In this document: positions 33,991 through 44,810 of the stretch, in pieces
How positions within the stretch are numbered: the stretch's first letter is position 1
How the letters are laid out: every line of letters begins with the position of its first letter
Assembly: GCA_963575745.1 (NCBI GenBank)
Contig: CAUYUJ010017893.1
Span: 298,046-362,045 of the forward strand
Direction: 5' to 3'
DNA length: 64,000 nucleotides
DNA from: Prorocentrum cordatum
Lineage: Eukaryota > Sar > Dinophyceae > Prorocentrales > Prorocentraceae
Made by a program: the position numbers and the translations under genes
Notes under the pieces: generated by a model
Told to the model about the DNA's origin: nothing
What the model saw: only the letters and a program-made list of their open reading frames with translations
Database searches by the model: none

Positions 33991-36900
33991 TTATGTGAGC
34001 ATCTCCCCTGGCTGGATCTCGCGCTGCACCATCCATACTTCTTCTGGTTGGTATGGTTTTTCTTTTTGTCCTCTGTGCTGCTGATGATCTCGAAGATGCT
34101 CTTCCCCCCATTCGTATGTTCTTTCTTTGTGTGGGCCCTCTCGGTCTCCTCCTTCTCCTGAATGCAGCTTCTTCGCGCCCGCCATGTCGCCGCTCATGTT
34201 CCTCTCGCCGTCGCCACCGAGCCCCTTCCTACTACTTGATCTATCTACGTCGAGGTCCAGCTGCCTCTGTCCCCTGACTGTTGCAGGTCTTCTCGGTGCC
34301 CTTACACGGTCGGGTCTGCTCTCGCGTCCTCCGCGCGGGTTGCCCACCGCGGCCGCGTCGCCGTTGCCCAGACCGTGAGGCCGAGACATTGTGCCCTGGA
34401 GGTCGTCGATGCTGGCGCAGTGCCCATGGCTCCCAGCCTCGTTGCAATCGTACTCTCCAAATGAGTTCTTGCCACAAATGTTTGTCGCCTTCGAATTCTC
34501 TGTCGACATCCTTGCATACTCTTGGTGAGCAGCTCGCTGCCGTCGAAGTAGCTGGCGATGTCGAGCTCGGGCACGCCGCCGCTCTGTGTCGCTGCTTTTC
34601 ACGGTGTCAGTCTGAGCTTGCTCACTCGCGTGCCCCCTATTGGGGGCCGGCGTCTTTCTGTCCTGCCCCCGCGGACCCCCCCCCCCCCCCCCCCCCCCAT
34701 TGAGGAGGTCGGGGGCGGGCCCTAAAAGCCCACCTCTTGGGCAAGTCCCCGTCGCCTTCCTCGCCGCCGTTTGTCTTCTGCCTTGCAGGTCCTCTTGCCG
34801 CACTCTCAGCGCTGTCCACCTGTCCGGGCGGTGCGAGTGCGAAGAACTGAGTCCGCGCCCTTCTCCTTGACTGCTCCTCCTCCTTCTGCCTCTCCTCCGC
34901 TTCTGTGTCCGCTGGCTCCGTGTCATCCTCAGCTTCGCTGCTTTCTGTGATCTGGATGCATTCTCCTCTTCCTCCTCTTTCGCCTCTGGGTGCTGTGGGT
35001 TCATCGTGACCGTCTTGCTTATCTCCTCCTCCTTGCTTGTGTCGTCTTTCTTGTTGCTGCTCTCTTCCTCTTTTGCATTCTCCAAGTCCCCTTCTCCTTC
35101 CTTCTCGTTTGTCACGTGCATCTGGGACAGGGGGGCGGCTCCTATCGTGCATCTGGATTCGTGGTCCGCCTCCTTCATCTTCTAGCCTTCCCTTGCTGCC
35201 TCCTCTTCTCTCCTCCTGAGCTCTTCCTCTTCTTCTGCCATTCTTTGTTCCTCTTCTTCCGCCTGTCGGTGCCGTCTCTCCTTCTCTTGTTTTTGCCTCC
35301 AGCGCCGCTCGTAGTCGTCTTCTTCACCTATCTCTCGATGCCAATCTCTTGTTCCTTGTGTCTGTGTCGGGGCCCATTCGCTTTGAGGCCTCCATCTTTG
35401 TTGTTCCCGGCCCCACCGTGCGCCCTCCTCGTCTGGGTCTGGTCCGTGCATCGGCGTCGCGGGATGGAGCAGCTCATCCGTCTGCTGTTCGTAGTCGTCT
35501 GCTGCCTCTTCGTTTTTCTGTTTCGCTTCTTCCATCTCTTGTTCCTCGGCTTGTCTTATCATCTCCTCGTCCTCGAGCTCTCGCTGCCTCTCAATTTCTT
35601 CTGTTGGATCGAGCTCTGGGTGTTCTTGTGGTCCGAAGTTGTCCTTCCTTCTCCACTCCTCTTCATATTCATCCCACTTCCTCATCTTCTCCCTCCTCCG
35701 GCGTTGCTGCTTCTCCGGCTCTTCCTGTTGTCTTGCCTCCTCTGCTTGTTGCGCGAGCTTCTGTGCCTGAGCATCCCTCTGTAGCTGTTCTTGCGCCGCC
35801 CATTGTGATTATTGCCATTTTTGTTGCCTCCACATGTCTTCCTGCAGTTGTCTCTCTTTTTCTTCTTTTTTCTTCATCTGCTCTACTCCACGTTGCACCT
35901 TTTTCCTCCATAGCTATGTTGGCAAGTCTGGCGTAGTCGGCTTGCATGTTTTGCTGCCATCTTTGAGCTTGCGCACGCATTTATTCGGCCTCTTGTCTGT
36001 GCTGTTCCTGCATTGCCTGCATGTCCCTCCTGCGTGCGTCTTCGCCCTGTCTCAGCCTGTTTTCCATCTCCTCCTTCTCCTGTCTTCTCTCTTCTTGCGT
36101 CTTTTCATGTGGGCGCATGCCTGCATCGTTGTGTCCTGCATCTGTTTGTGCTTCCCTTGCTGCTGCTGTTCCAGTATTTGCCTTAGCGCCATGACCTTTT
36201 GCGCATGTTCGTTGTGTTGCTCCTGTCCCGCTGCTTCCGCAGTCATGGCCCTTTTTTTGTCGCTTCCTGGACCTTGCCCGCCATATCCTTGTTCATCTCG
36301 ACCAACTGCTTGATATGCCTCTGCATATCCTCTTTTCTTTTCTGTATTCCTCCACCTTGGTCGCTCTCATTCGTTCTTCTCTTTTTTCGTCTCTTCTTCT
36401 TTGTATGTCCTCCTTGATAGCTGTGATTCTTTCTTCTTCTTCTATCATCCTCCGATCTTCCTCCTTCCGGCGCTTCTTCTTCTTGTCCTTTTCTTGTTTC
36501 ACCGTTCTCGCGTTGTTCTCCTCTGCTTCTTCTTTTCTCGTTCTCTTGTGTTCCTCAACTTCCTCTTTTCTCCTCCTCTCCTGTTCTTCCGTGTTTTTGT
36601 CGTCTTTGTCCGTGCTGCCGTGCTCGGAGCTGGATACGTCCGCCATCTCTAGCTCGTCCTCGTTGGCGATAGCCTCTTGCTCCACGAGGTCTTTAATCGC
36701 CAGCTTCAGCTCCCTCTCCGTTTTCTGCATATCTTCCTCTGTCTGTCTGTGCGGCTTTCTCAAGGACGCCAGCTTCCCTTGGAATCGGTCACGGTTTGCA
36801 CGGAGCATGCAGTTTCTTTTTGGCAGGTTGTGTCATCACCATCATGTGCTTCAGGGCCGCCATATCCTCTGTCTCCTGCAGGGCGTCCTGCTGGTCCTGG

Positions 36901-37238
36901 CGCTTCGCAACTATGATCCCCGCCAAAAATCTCATCTCCTTCTCCGTCTTGTGTTTGAAGGCTCGCAGCATTTCGTGGTCCGTCGGAGGGTCCTCGTATC
37001 GTTTACTAGTTCTCACCATTCGGTCCGTCGATGGTGCCGTGGCCTTGATCACGTCTTGAATGGCCCTGTCCTGGTTCTTTTTTTTGTTCCACTTGGTGGT
37101 GTCGCCGTCGATCTCCTTCCAGCTTCGTACTTTGCCTTTCCATGGCTGCCCACATTTGCACCACCATTGGGTATCTGAGTTCCATGCTCCACACCTGCTG
37201 TTCGTGCACTTCCACCCATGCCACGGCGCTTTCGGCAT
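33991..37238 (-). pseudogene. LINE ORF1: zinc finger and charged coiled-coil protein
   Basis: The first ATG after the spliced-leader relict is at 37238. The N-terminus carries a small zinc finger, Cys-x4-Cys-x10-Cys-x-Cys, within WKCTNSRCGAWN ... WWCKCG, of a RanBP2-like type. Then follow about 600 residues of Glu/Lys/Arg-rich heptad-like sequence spread over three frames (36808-36293, 36246-36052, 35980-35669, 35685-35182) and a mixed Arg/Gly/Ser-rich segment at 35178-33991 with a poly-Gly run from the C tract at about 34679-34698. ORF1 proteins of LINEs bind element RNA. This assignment is by position and composition; no family is recognised. An in-frame TAG at 35182 and several shifts show it is broken. 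Confidence 0.65.
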
Positions 37239-37452
37239 TGTGTCCTGGTTGATCTGGTGTTGCTGGTCCCCGTTGTGCTGCTGGTTGCGCTGGTGCTGTT
37301 GCGCCGAGTGGTGCTCCAAGAGAAGCTCCTTCGCTGCGGCCAGTCGGAGCAGAAGTCGGGCTTCGCCACGTTTGTCCCTCAGGCGGCGGTGCCACGCTGG
37401 CTGTGGTGCGGCTGCCCAGCCGCGCGGCGTGCTGCCGAGGGAGCCGCTGCCG

Positions 37453-37489
37453 CTTGAGCCAAAATGGCTTGAGCCAAAATGGCTACGGA
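37453..37489 (-). other. Dinoflagellate spliced leader plus relict spliced leader
   Basis: On the minus strand, 37489-37468 reads TCCGTAGCCATTTTGG then CTCAAG, identical to the 22-nt leader that dinoflagellates trans-splice to mRNA 5' ends. It is followed immediately by CCATTTTGGCTCAAG (37467-37453), the same leader lacking its first seven bases. The missing part ends at the AG inside CCGTAG, as expected if an older genomic leader served as acceptor for a new one. This marks the 5' end of the retrotransposed RNA. Confidence 0.95.
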
Positions 37490-37490
37490 C

Positions 37491-37580
37491 TCCTCCTCCT
37501 CCTCCTCCTCCTCCTCCTCCATCTCCTCCTCCTGATGTATCTCCTCCTCCTCCTCCTCCTCCTCCTCCTCCTCCTTATCC
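37491..37580. repeat. (TCC)n microsatellite abutting the LINE 5' end
   Basis: The TCC tract starts directly next to the full-length spliced leader, so the element's 5' junction lies in or at the microsatellite. Confidence 0.9.
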
Positions 37581-37794
37581 CCCAAAGTTGCTCAAGATGC
37601 CTCCCTGATTGCCCAATGTGGCCGCTAAGGCGCCAAACGGACCGCCAGGCCAACGGAATTCGACACTACGCACCCTGCGCTGTGATTCTCTCCCGCCGAA
37701 GCCTTCGCGCTGGCTTCAGGATCTTCCCCAGCATGGCCCAAGATGGACCCCAGAGGTCCACAAGAGCGCCCCAAGGGAATTCCCACTAGAGTTA

Positions 37795-37940
37795 GGTCGG
37801 GCGTGTCCCCCTACAGGCGGATTCTGGACGAAACGTACAAAATACCCACACAAATGTGACGAACGTATTCAAAACATCGTCCCCATACAATTGTTTCGAC
37901 TATGTTTGACTACTCCTCCTGTAAAGGGACAACTCGATTG
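37795..37940 (+). mobile_element. MITE-1 family element
   Basis: 146 bp. The left end GGTCGGGCGTGTCCCCCTAC with AGGCGG is closest to consensus. The right end CTCCTGTAAAGGGACAACTC is diverged. Interior CGTCCCCATACAATTG. Confidence 0.75.
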
Positions 37941-39127
37941 AACACCAGAGGAATGAGCACCAGTAACACCAATGCTCGGAGGCCCGCGCGGATCTCACAG
38001 ATCGGCGCTGGGCTCCCCCCCCCAAGAGCTCCGAAAGTTCATGTGCATGCAGTTGTGTTGTGACTCGGTCAACCTTTCTGCGCCAACTCGTGGGGCCTCC
38101 TCCTCCTGCGAATCGGCGCTCATCGACGCTAGATCGACGCCAATCGATGCCACGTCTGCGCTTCCCCCTCGACTCCCAGACGCCAGAGCACGCGAAAGAC
38201 ACTCCGAGGACGTACAAGGCTCCCGCGAGTTGCTACCGAACAACCTCGAATCTCTCGCCCGCGGGGCCCGCCACGCCCGCCATGGCGGCGCGTGCTCCCT
38301 GTTGGGCGGCAACGATAAGGAGGGGGACTGGTTCGGGGGGAAACATCGACCAAGAATCAACGAAACATCGCCGGTGAATCGGTGATGGGCTTTTGATGTT
38401 CTAACCTGTTTGAGCCTTGATGACCAGACAGAATTTCGAACACCAAGAACATATCGAAACCAGAGGGCTTTCGCGAGTCGGGCTCTGGGAGGCGATGCGC
38501 GTTCGACACTGTTCGACATTTTGCTGGGTGCTCGAAATTCCTTCTGTGCTGTGGCCCTTGATGAAGGGGCCCTGGGACACACAAATAAATAGACACCCAT
38601 ATTTTCCTATATTTTCTGGGTTATCGTCTTCCCCCCCACTTCCCATACTTTCCCATATTTCTGGGGAATCGACGATTAATTGTGTCTGTGTGTTTTTTTC
38701 CTCCTGAACATCCGCACGTTCCTGGGCGGGGGCGGACCATCGAGCCCCAATCGATGATCAATGGGCAACCGGGGGTCGATGCGTCCCGGGGGCAGCCAGC
38801 ACGTGGGGGGTGACACATCGAGCTGGAATCGGCGATGCATCGCCGATGGAGATCGGCGATGCGCCCCCGATGGCGAAGCCGCACGGTCATGGGCGGGGCA
38901 GCCCCCATCACCGATCAATGGGCGACGTGGGGTCGGTGCATCCCCCCTGAGCCGCTCCCCCGCCCCTTCAAGTCCGCGGCGGCGCCTTTCAGCTTCTCCC
39001 GGTCGCCCAGCACCGAGTCGTAGGAGCCGTGCACCACGGACTCGAGCGGCCGCGGGCGCAAAGGGGAGGGGCACGTCGGAGAAGCCGCGCGGATGTCGCC
39101 GTCGTTGTCGTTGCCGTCGACATCGTC
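37941..39127. other. Gene-free stretch with palindromic GCGATGCATCGCCG units
   Basis: No supported gene. Bases 38820-38900 repeat the GGAATCGGCGATGCATCGCC units of the 13.2-13.7 kb region. The rest is unrecognised. Confidence 0.4.
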
Positions 39128-39420
39128 GTTCTCCTCCTCCTCCTCCTCATCCTCCTCCTCCTCCTCCTCCTCCGCCTCCTCCTCCTCCGCCTCCCTCCAC
39201 CCCTCCTCCTCCTCCTCCGCCTCCCCCTCCCTCCTGTTTTCCCTCCCTTCCTATCCCCTCCCCCTTCCCTCCGTCCTTCCTCCTCCTCCTCTCTCTCCTC
39301 TTTTTCTCCTTCTTCTCCTGCATCATCTTATCCTCCTCCTCTCTCCTCCCTCCTCCTCCTCCTCCTCCTCCTACTCCTCCTCGGCATCCTCCTCCTCGGC
39401 ATCCTCCTCCTGCTCCCCCC
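39128..39420. repeat. (TCC)n microsatellite, long and interrupted
   Basis: TCC-rich sequence with CCTTCC variants across about 290 bp. Confidence 0.85.
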
Positions 39421-39753
39421 TGTCCCCCTCCCTGGTGCAGACAGTCAGGAGCTTCTGCTTAGCGTGTCTCGGCGGTGGCCTCGGCGACACGCTGTTCCCT
39501 GCGCCGGGAGGCGCCCATGTATCGAGAACTGGCCCAGGCGGCGGGGCGGAGACCAGCTGCTTGCAGCAAATTTAATACCCCCTCCCCCTTTCCCCATCCT
39601 GCCCCTTCGTCCGGCCCGACGAGGATCAATTCGGGTGAGGATGAATCGAAAAACTCTGAGATCAGGCGGCTCTGGAAGATGCATCGGGCGCCGCGGCCTT
39701 CCCAGAGCACTCCGGACCGCTCTGAGGCTTTCTGGAACGTTCTGGAACGTACT

Positions 39754-39932
39754 TACAGTGGAGGCCCGACCACAAGAAACCTTCCACAAAAAACCCAACC
39801 CTGAGACCCCAGGACGTCCATGACTTCTCGTGTGGGAACGTCACGCCTTCCACAGCAAAACCATCGAAACCCAAGAAACACAAGGCACCCTGGAGGAAAC
39901 CAGGGTGCTTCTTGGCATGGGTCTCCACTGTA
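39754..39932 (+). mobile_element. MITE-2 family, full-length copy
   Basis: 179 bp. TACAGTGGAGGCCCGACCAC at the left and CTTGGCATGGGTCTCCACTG plus TA at the right form imperfect inverted repeats. Interior AACCATCGAAACCCAAGAAA. Confidence 0.8.
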
Positions 39933-40604
39933 GCGATCCATGGATCCGGCGCGCGGTCGCCGAATCCATGGATCGGGGGATGTGCTCTCCCCAAAAATGC
40001 GGCCGGTGCCGCCTCGCTCGGCAGCGGAAATCCGCGATTTCCTATGGAAACGGGACCCGTCGCTAATCCACGCCCCCTTGATGCATGTGTGCGATCGCCT
40101 GAAAATGCAGATCCACCGCCCAGGAACCGACGTCCTGGTGCCCGAGGGGGCGGCGGATATGGATACATCTCGGCCCCCGGGGGCCCGAAAATATCCAGAT
40201 CCACAGCCTGTGGAGGTCCGCGAAGATCGATGCCCCAGGCGGTGGGTGTGGATACATCCACGCCTCGAAGACGCTGCAGATCTCCCTGGAGATCTCTGTG
40301 CATGCCTCGGTGTATCCCGATTTGCTCCGGCACAGCTGGCTTTACCTCGGCCTGCCTGGTCTGATCCCCGCCAGCCGCTTGGAGAAGAGTCGCCGCGCCC
40401 CAGGGACCATGCGCCGAACCAGAGCCCTGGCTGGCCCTGGCCAGGCACGGTGGTGGTGGTGAGCAGGTGCCGTCTGCGGACTGGATCGCTGGCTGAAGAG
40501 ACGAGGAGGGTCTCAGACCCCCCTGGGGATCACCGGGGGTATTCGTGTCGTGGATGCCACGACAATGGACCCCCTAACAGTCCTATCATTGAATCTTAAA
40601 TGTG
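39933..40604. other. Gene-free stretch
   Basis: ATCCATGGATCC and CCGAATCCATGGATCGGG palindromes lie at 39937-39980. The remainder is GC-rich and unrecognised. Confidence 0.4.
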
Positions 40605-40703
40605 TTTCAGATGTCGGACCAATGTTCTAAACATGTTTAAACATGTTTAGACATGTTTTACATGCTTAAAACATGTTAAACACATGTTAGAGACATCTGG
40701 AAA
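40605..40703. repeat. AT-rich palindromic element with ACATGTTTA repeats
   Basis: TTTCAGATGTC at the left and GACATCTGGAAA at the right are inverted repeats. Between them AAACATGTTTAAACATGTTT and variants repeat six or more times. The AT content contrasts sharply with its surroundings. Confidence 0.65.
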
Positions 40704-40990
40704 TCATCTGGCAACATGCTTCCTCTCCATTGATCGTGCTCCACAATTTTAGTGGTCAGGGGGTCATACAGGCCTCGGATAAAATAGCGAACGCGCATGC
40801 CGCATGCATCGGTCAACGCATCCCCCTCCCCCACATGCTCAAGATTGGCGGCGGGTCTGATGAGTTGCACTTCGGCCGCAGCCTGCCCCGCGCGTGCCAA
40901 CTTTGAGTTTGGGGGAGCGGGGGAATGTCCACTAATTTCTTTCCCCCTACCGCTAGTGTGTGCCAATACGATGCGATGCGATACGACCAC
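40676..40990 (-). pseudogene. Possible gag-like retroelement fragment
   Basis: In the 104-residue frame, the C-terminal half (MRVRYFIRGLYDPLTTKIVE followed by about 15 residues) resembles the F-x-x-G-L core of LTR-retrotransposon Gag proteins. Nothing else of an LTR element lies nearby. The similarity is short and could be coincidental. Confidence 0.25.
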
Positions 40991-41413
40991 CGCTGCGGAC
41001 GCCGTCCGGGCCTAGCCAAGACCAGGTGGGCGAGGCCATGGCCTGGGTGGCCGTGGTGGCGCCGAAGGTGGCGCATGGATGGCCAGGCAGCGCGTGGATG
41101 GCCTGACAGAGCTCAAGAGCGGCCCGCTGCCAGAACCGATGCTGGGCCACCTCAGAACCCCCAACTCGCGCCACCAAGCGCGCCAGTCGACCGTCCACCA
41201 CTTGAAGCATCGCGGTGGCCGCTAAGGGGATAAGGGGGGTTGTAAGAGGATGCCAAGCAGGCTTCTGGACGGCCTGACATTGCTCATAAGTGGATTAAAG
41301 GTGCCCCAAGTGGCTCGGGGGGTCAAGGCTCAATGACTTATGGGCCCCGCCGACTCTGCAAACTTGTCGACGCCTCCCAGGCAACTTAGGGTGCTTGTAA
41401 CCCACTTACACGC
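40991..41413. other. Gene-free stretch
   Basis: Nothing recognisable. Confidence 0.35.
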
Positions 41414-41593
41414 TATAGCAGGAGCTCGACCACAGGAAACCTGCCACAAGAAACCCAACCCTGAGACCCCAGGACGCCCATTGATTTCTGGTGTTGGGAC
41501 GTCACGCTTTCTATAGCGAAACCATCGAAACCCAAGACTCCCAAGGCACCCTGCAGGCAAGCAAGGTGTTTCTTGGCATGGGCTCCCACTGTA
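41414..41593 (+). mobile_element. MITE-2 family, full-length copy
   Basis: 180 bp. Left TATAGCAGGAGCTCGACCAC, right CTTGGCATGGGCTCCCACTG plus TA, with the usual interior blocks. Confidence 0.8.
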
Positions 41594-41869
41594 CGGGGGG
41601 TGCAACGTGCGATGGCACGAGCAAGCTGCAAACAGCACAAACGGCACTCGCTGCAGGGCGAGAAACTCTCTGCAGCCTTACTCCACGGTGACAGATAAAC
41701 ACCCAGAATCCGCCGACCCCTTGGGGTTCATCGGCGTGTCTTCCCCCATCCCCAAACCCCTTCCCCAGAACCTGGTCCGGTCGAGTTGGAAGGGGGGGGT
41801 CCAGGCCAGCTGGGGGGGTACTTTGCTCCAGAAATTCTGCCGGGGAGCATCGAGGGCCTCAAAACGGGC

Positions 41870-44810
41870 CACGAGGGCCCCAAGAGACCTCCAAGACGGT
41901 CCAAGAGGGCCCGGACTTAGTGGGCCCTGGAAACGATAGGGCCGTTTTTTTACCGGTTCCGTTTTGCCGTTTTTTGGCATGTTCCGATCTTTCACCGGTT
42001 CCGTCGCCGTTTTTTGACCGGTTCGGGCTCCGGCTCCAATCCTGGAGCCGTTTTTTTGCCGTTTCTGGTCGCCGTTTTTTTGCCGCTTCCATTTCTAAGG
42101 GACATTTTTGTGGAAACGGCGAAAAAACAGCCCTGCCGTTTCCGGGGCCCACAATGAGCCCCGAGTCGCCGAAACATCGTCCCAAGACGCCCAAGATGGC
42201 CACCAGACGACCCAAGATGCCTCCAAGACGCCCTAAGAGGCTTCGAAGAGGCCTTCCAAGAGGGCCCCAAGAGGCCAAAATTATTGATTGTCATATGTTT
42301 GTTGTCCAAAATTTGTGGCTTTCTCGCCTTTTCTGACAAGACGGTCCAAGAGGCCCCCGAGAGGGCTCCAAGACGGCCCAAGAGGGCTCCAAGACGGCCC
42401 AAAAGGCCCTCAAGACAGCCCAGGAGGGGCCCAAGAAAGGGACCACGAACTGAAAATTCTAGCTTTCCGCTCCGTGGGGCCCCCGGGAGGACCTGAGAGG
42501 TCCCCAAGGGGCCCCAAGAGCCCCCAAGAGACACCCAAGAGGCCCAAAAGAGGTCCCAAGAGGCCCCAAAACAGCCTCCCAGAGGGCTCTAAACTGCCTC
42601 GGGCAGGCCCCCGAGAGGCTCCTCACGAGATCCCAACGAACATCCAAGAGGCCTCTAAACCACAACCCAGGCACGGTAGCGGGATCGGCCGAGGGCCACT
42701 AGAGATCCGCCGCCCCCTGTCGATTCATCGCAGGGGTGCCTGGCGTGCTGGATCCTTTCGGTTTTGGTTTTGGCTCTTTTTCCCAAAAAGAACTCCCCCT
42801 GGCGCTTCGACCCGTCCCGCCGGGGTCCCGGGAGGCTCTTCCAGGACCCCAACGTCCACAAAAAATCATCCAAGACGGCTCAAGATGGCGTCCAGGATGG
42901 CCACGTTGGCCCAAGATGGCCTCCAAGATGGTTCAAGATGGCCTCCAAGTCCGCCCAAAATTGTCCAAGACGGCCTCCAAGACGGCCCAAGAGAGTCCAA
43001 GACGGCCCAAGAGGCCCCCCGGAGGCCTCCAAGATGGCCCAAGAGGCCTCCAAGAGGCCTCCAGGAGGGCCCGAAGAGGCCAAAATCATTGATTGTCCTT
43101 AAATTTTTGAAGGATTTGGGGATTTGCTTCTTCTCGGCATTCCAACGGCTCCTGACGGCCCAAGAGGCCCCCAAGATCGCCCAAGAGGCCCCCAAGAGGA
43201 CCCTATGACAGCCCAAATGGCCTTCAAGACTGCCCCAAGAGGGCCCAAGAGGCCTCCAACACGCCCAAGATGGCCTCCAAGACGCCCAAGATGGCCTCCA
43301 AGACGGCCCCGAAGCGCCCCAAGAGGGCCCCAAGTCGGCCCAGAAAGGCCCCCAAGACGGCTCCCGACGGCATCAGACGTGCCAGGAACCCACCAAGATG
43401 GCTGAAGTTGGCTCAAAGCTGGCCCAAGACTGCCCAAGAGGCCCCCAAGAAGGCCTCCAGAAGGCCAGAAGAGGCCCAAAACATGGATTTCCCAAAGGTA
43501 TTTGACTGATTTTGACATTTGCTTCTTTTCGGCCTTCCGACGGCCCGAGACGGCCCACGAGCCCCCAAAGATCGCCAAAAGATCGCCCAAGAGGACTCCA
43601 AGATGGCCCCAGAACGGCCCAAGAGGGCTCCAAGACGGCCCCAAGAGGCCCCCAAGACGGCACAGGAGGTCTTTACGACGCCCAATATTGCCTCCAAGAC
43701 ATTCCAAGAAGGCCCCAAGTCGGCCCATAGAGGCCCCCCAAACGGATTCCGACGGCGTCAGACGGACAAGGAGCCCACCAATACGGCAGAATATGGCCCT
43801 AAGATGGCCCAAGACGGCCCAAGAGGCCTCCAAGAGGGCCTCCAGGAAGGCCCGAAAAGGCCCAAATCATTGATTTGCCATGCTTTTGTTTGAAGGATTG
43901 TGGCATTTGCTTTTTTCTGCCTTCCGACGGCCCGAGACGGCCCAAGTGCCCACAAAGATCGCCCAAGAGGCCCAAGACACGGCCCCAAGAGGCCCCCAAG
44001 ACGGCTCAAGAGGTCTCCAAGACGCTCAAGATAGCCTCCAAGACGGCCCAAGAGCCCTCCAAGACGTCCTCCACGAAGGCCCGAAAGGGTCAGAATGGCC
44101 TCCAGACGGCCAAGATGACCTTCAAGATGCCCACGTGTTCCCCGACGGCTTTCCAAACCGATTCGGGGAACACATGGTCCGATAGCTTGGCAGGCCTCTG
44201 GCCACAACCTTCGGCAACATAGGCGTTTCCAAAAAGGAAGGGGGCGGCGGTGATTCGCCGTAGGCGTCTTCGATCCGCCGCCCCCTTTTGATTTATCAAA
44301 GGGGTGCCTGGCGTGCCGAATCCTATCGCTTTGGGTTTTGGTTCTTTCTCCAAAAGAACTCCCCCTGGGGTTCCGGCGCGTCCCGCCGGCCACCCGGAAA
44401 ACCCCGTTGCAAACGCCAAAAACGGCCGTTTCGCTCGGGACATCCTCAACAAATCGCGAAGATGGCCCAAGATGGCCTCCAAGTCCGCCCACGATGGTCC
44501 ACCAAGACGGCCTCCAAGACAGCCCAAGAGTGTCCAAGACGGCCCAAGATGGCTCAAGAGGCCCCCTGGAGGCCTCCAAGACGGCCCAAGAGGCCTCCAA
44601 GAGGTCCCCCAGGAGGGTTTGAAGAGGCCAAAATCATTGATGTTTCATTTTGGCATTTGCTTCTTCTCGGCATTCCGGCGGCTCAAGACGGCCCAAATGG
44701 CCCCCAAGAGGGCCCCAGAGGCCCCCAAGAGGGCCCTAAGATGGCCCAAGAGGCTTCCAAGAGGGCCTCCAGGAAGGCCCGAAAAGGCCCAAATCATTGA
44801 TTTGCCAAGG
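41870..44810. repeat. Higher-order CCAAGACGGCC array with a periodic AT-richer spacer
   Basis: Short CCAAGACGGCCC / CCAAGAGGCC units are punctuated by a conserved spacer, AAAATCATTGATT ... TTTGGCATTTGCTTCTTCTC then GGCATTCCGACGGC. It occurs at about 42275, 43080, 43470, 43858 and 44622, with steps of about 385-390 bp or multiples. Two diverged GC-rich blocks (CTGGCGTGCTGGATCCTTTC... at 42740 and CTGGCGTGCCGAATCCTATC... at 44310) are also copies of each other. Several low-complexity frames over 100 residues cross the array and are artefacts. Confidence 0.8.

Larger units (their letters stand above)
26998..37489 (-). mobile_element. Non-LTR retrotransposon (LINE-type), spliced-leader-tagged, degraded
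   Basis: Read on the minus strand the element runs: spliced-leader plus relict leader (37489-37453), zinc-finger and charged coiled-coil ORF1 (to 33991), RNase H (33942-33367), EEP endonuclease (33282 to about 31600), reverse transcriptase (31279 to about 29950), a 1.2 kb foreign repeat block, RT thumb remainder, and a C-terminal C2H2 module ending at 26998. The modules are collinear and same-strand. At least two frameshifts and several stops break the reading frame, so this copy is inactive. The sequence from 26997 to the TCC tract at 26600 may be its 3' untranslated region. Non-LTR elements insert by target-primed reverse transcription. No target-site duplication could be identified by eye. 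Confidence 0.85.
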
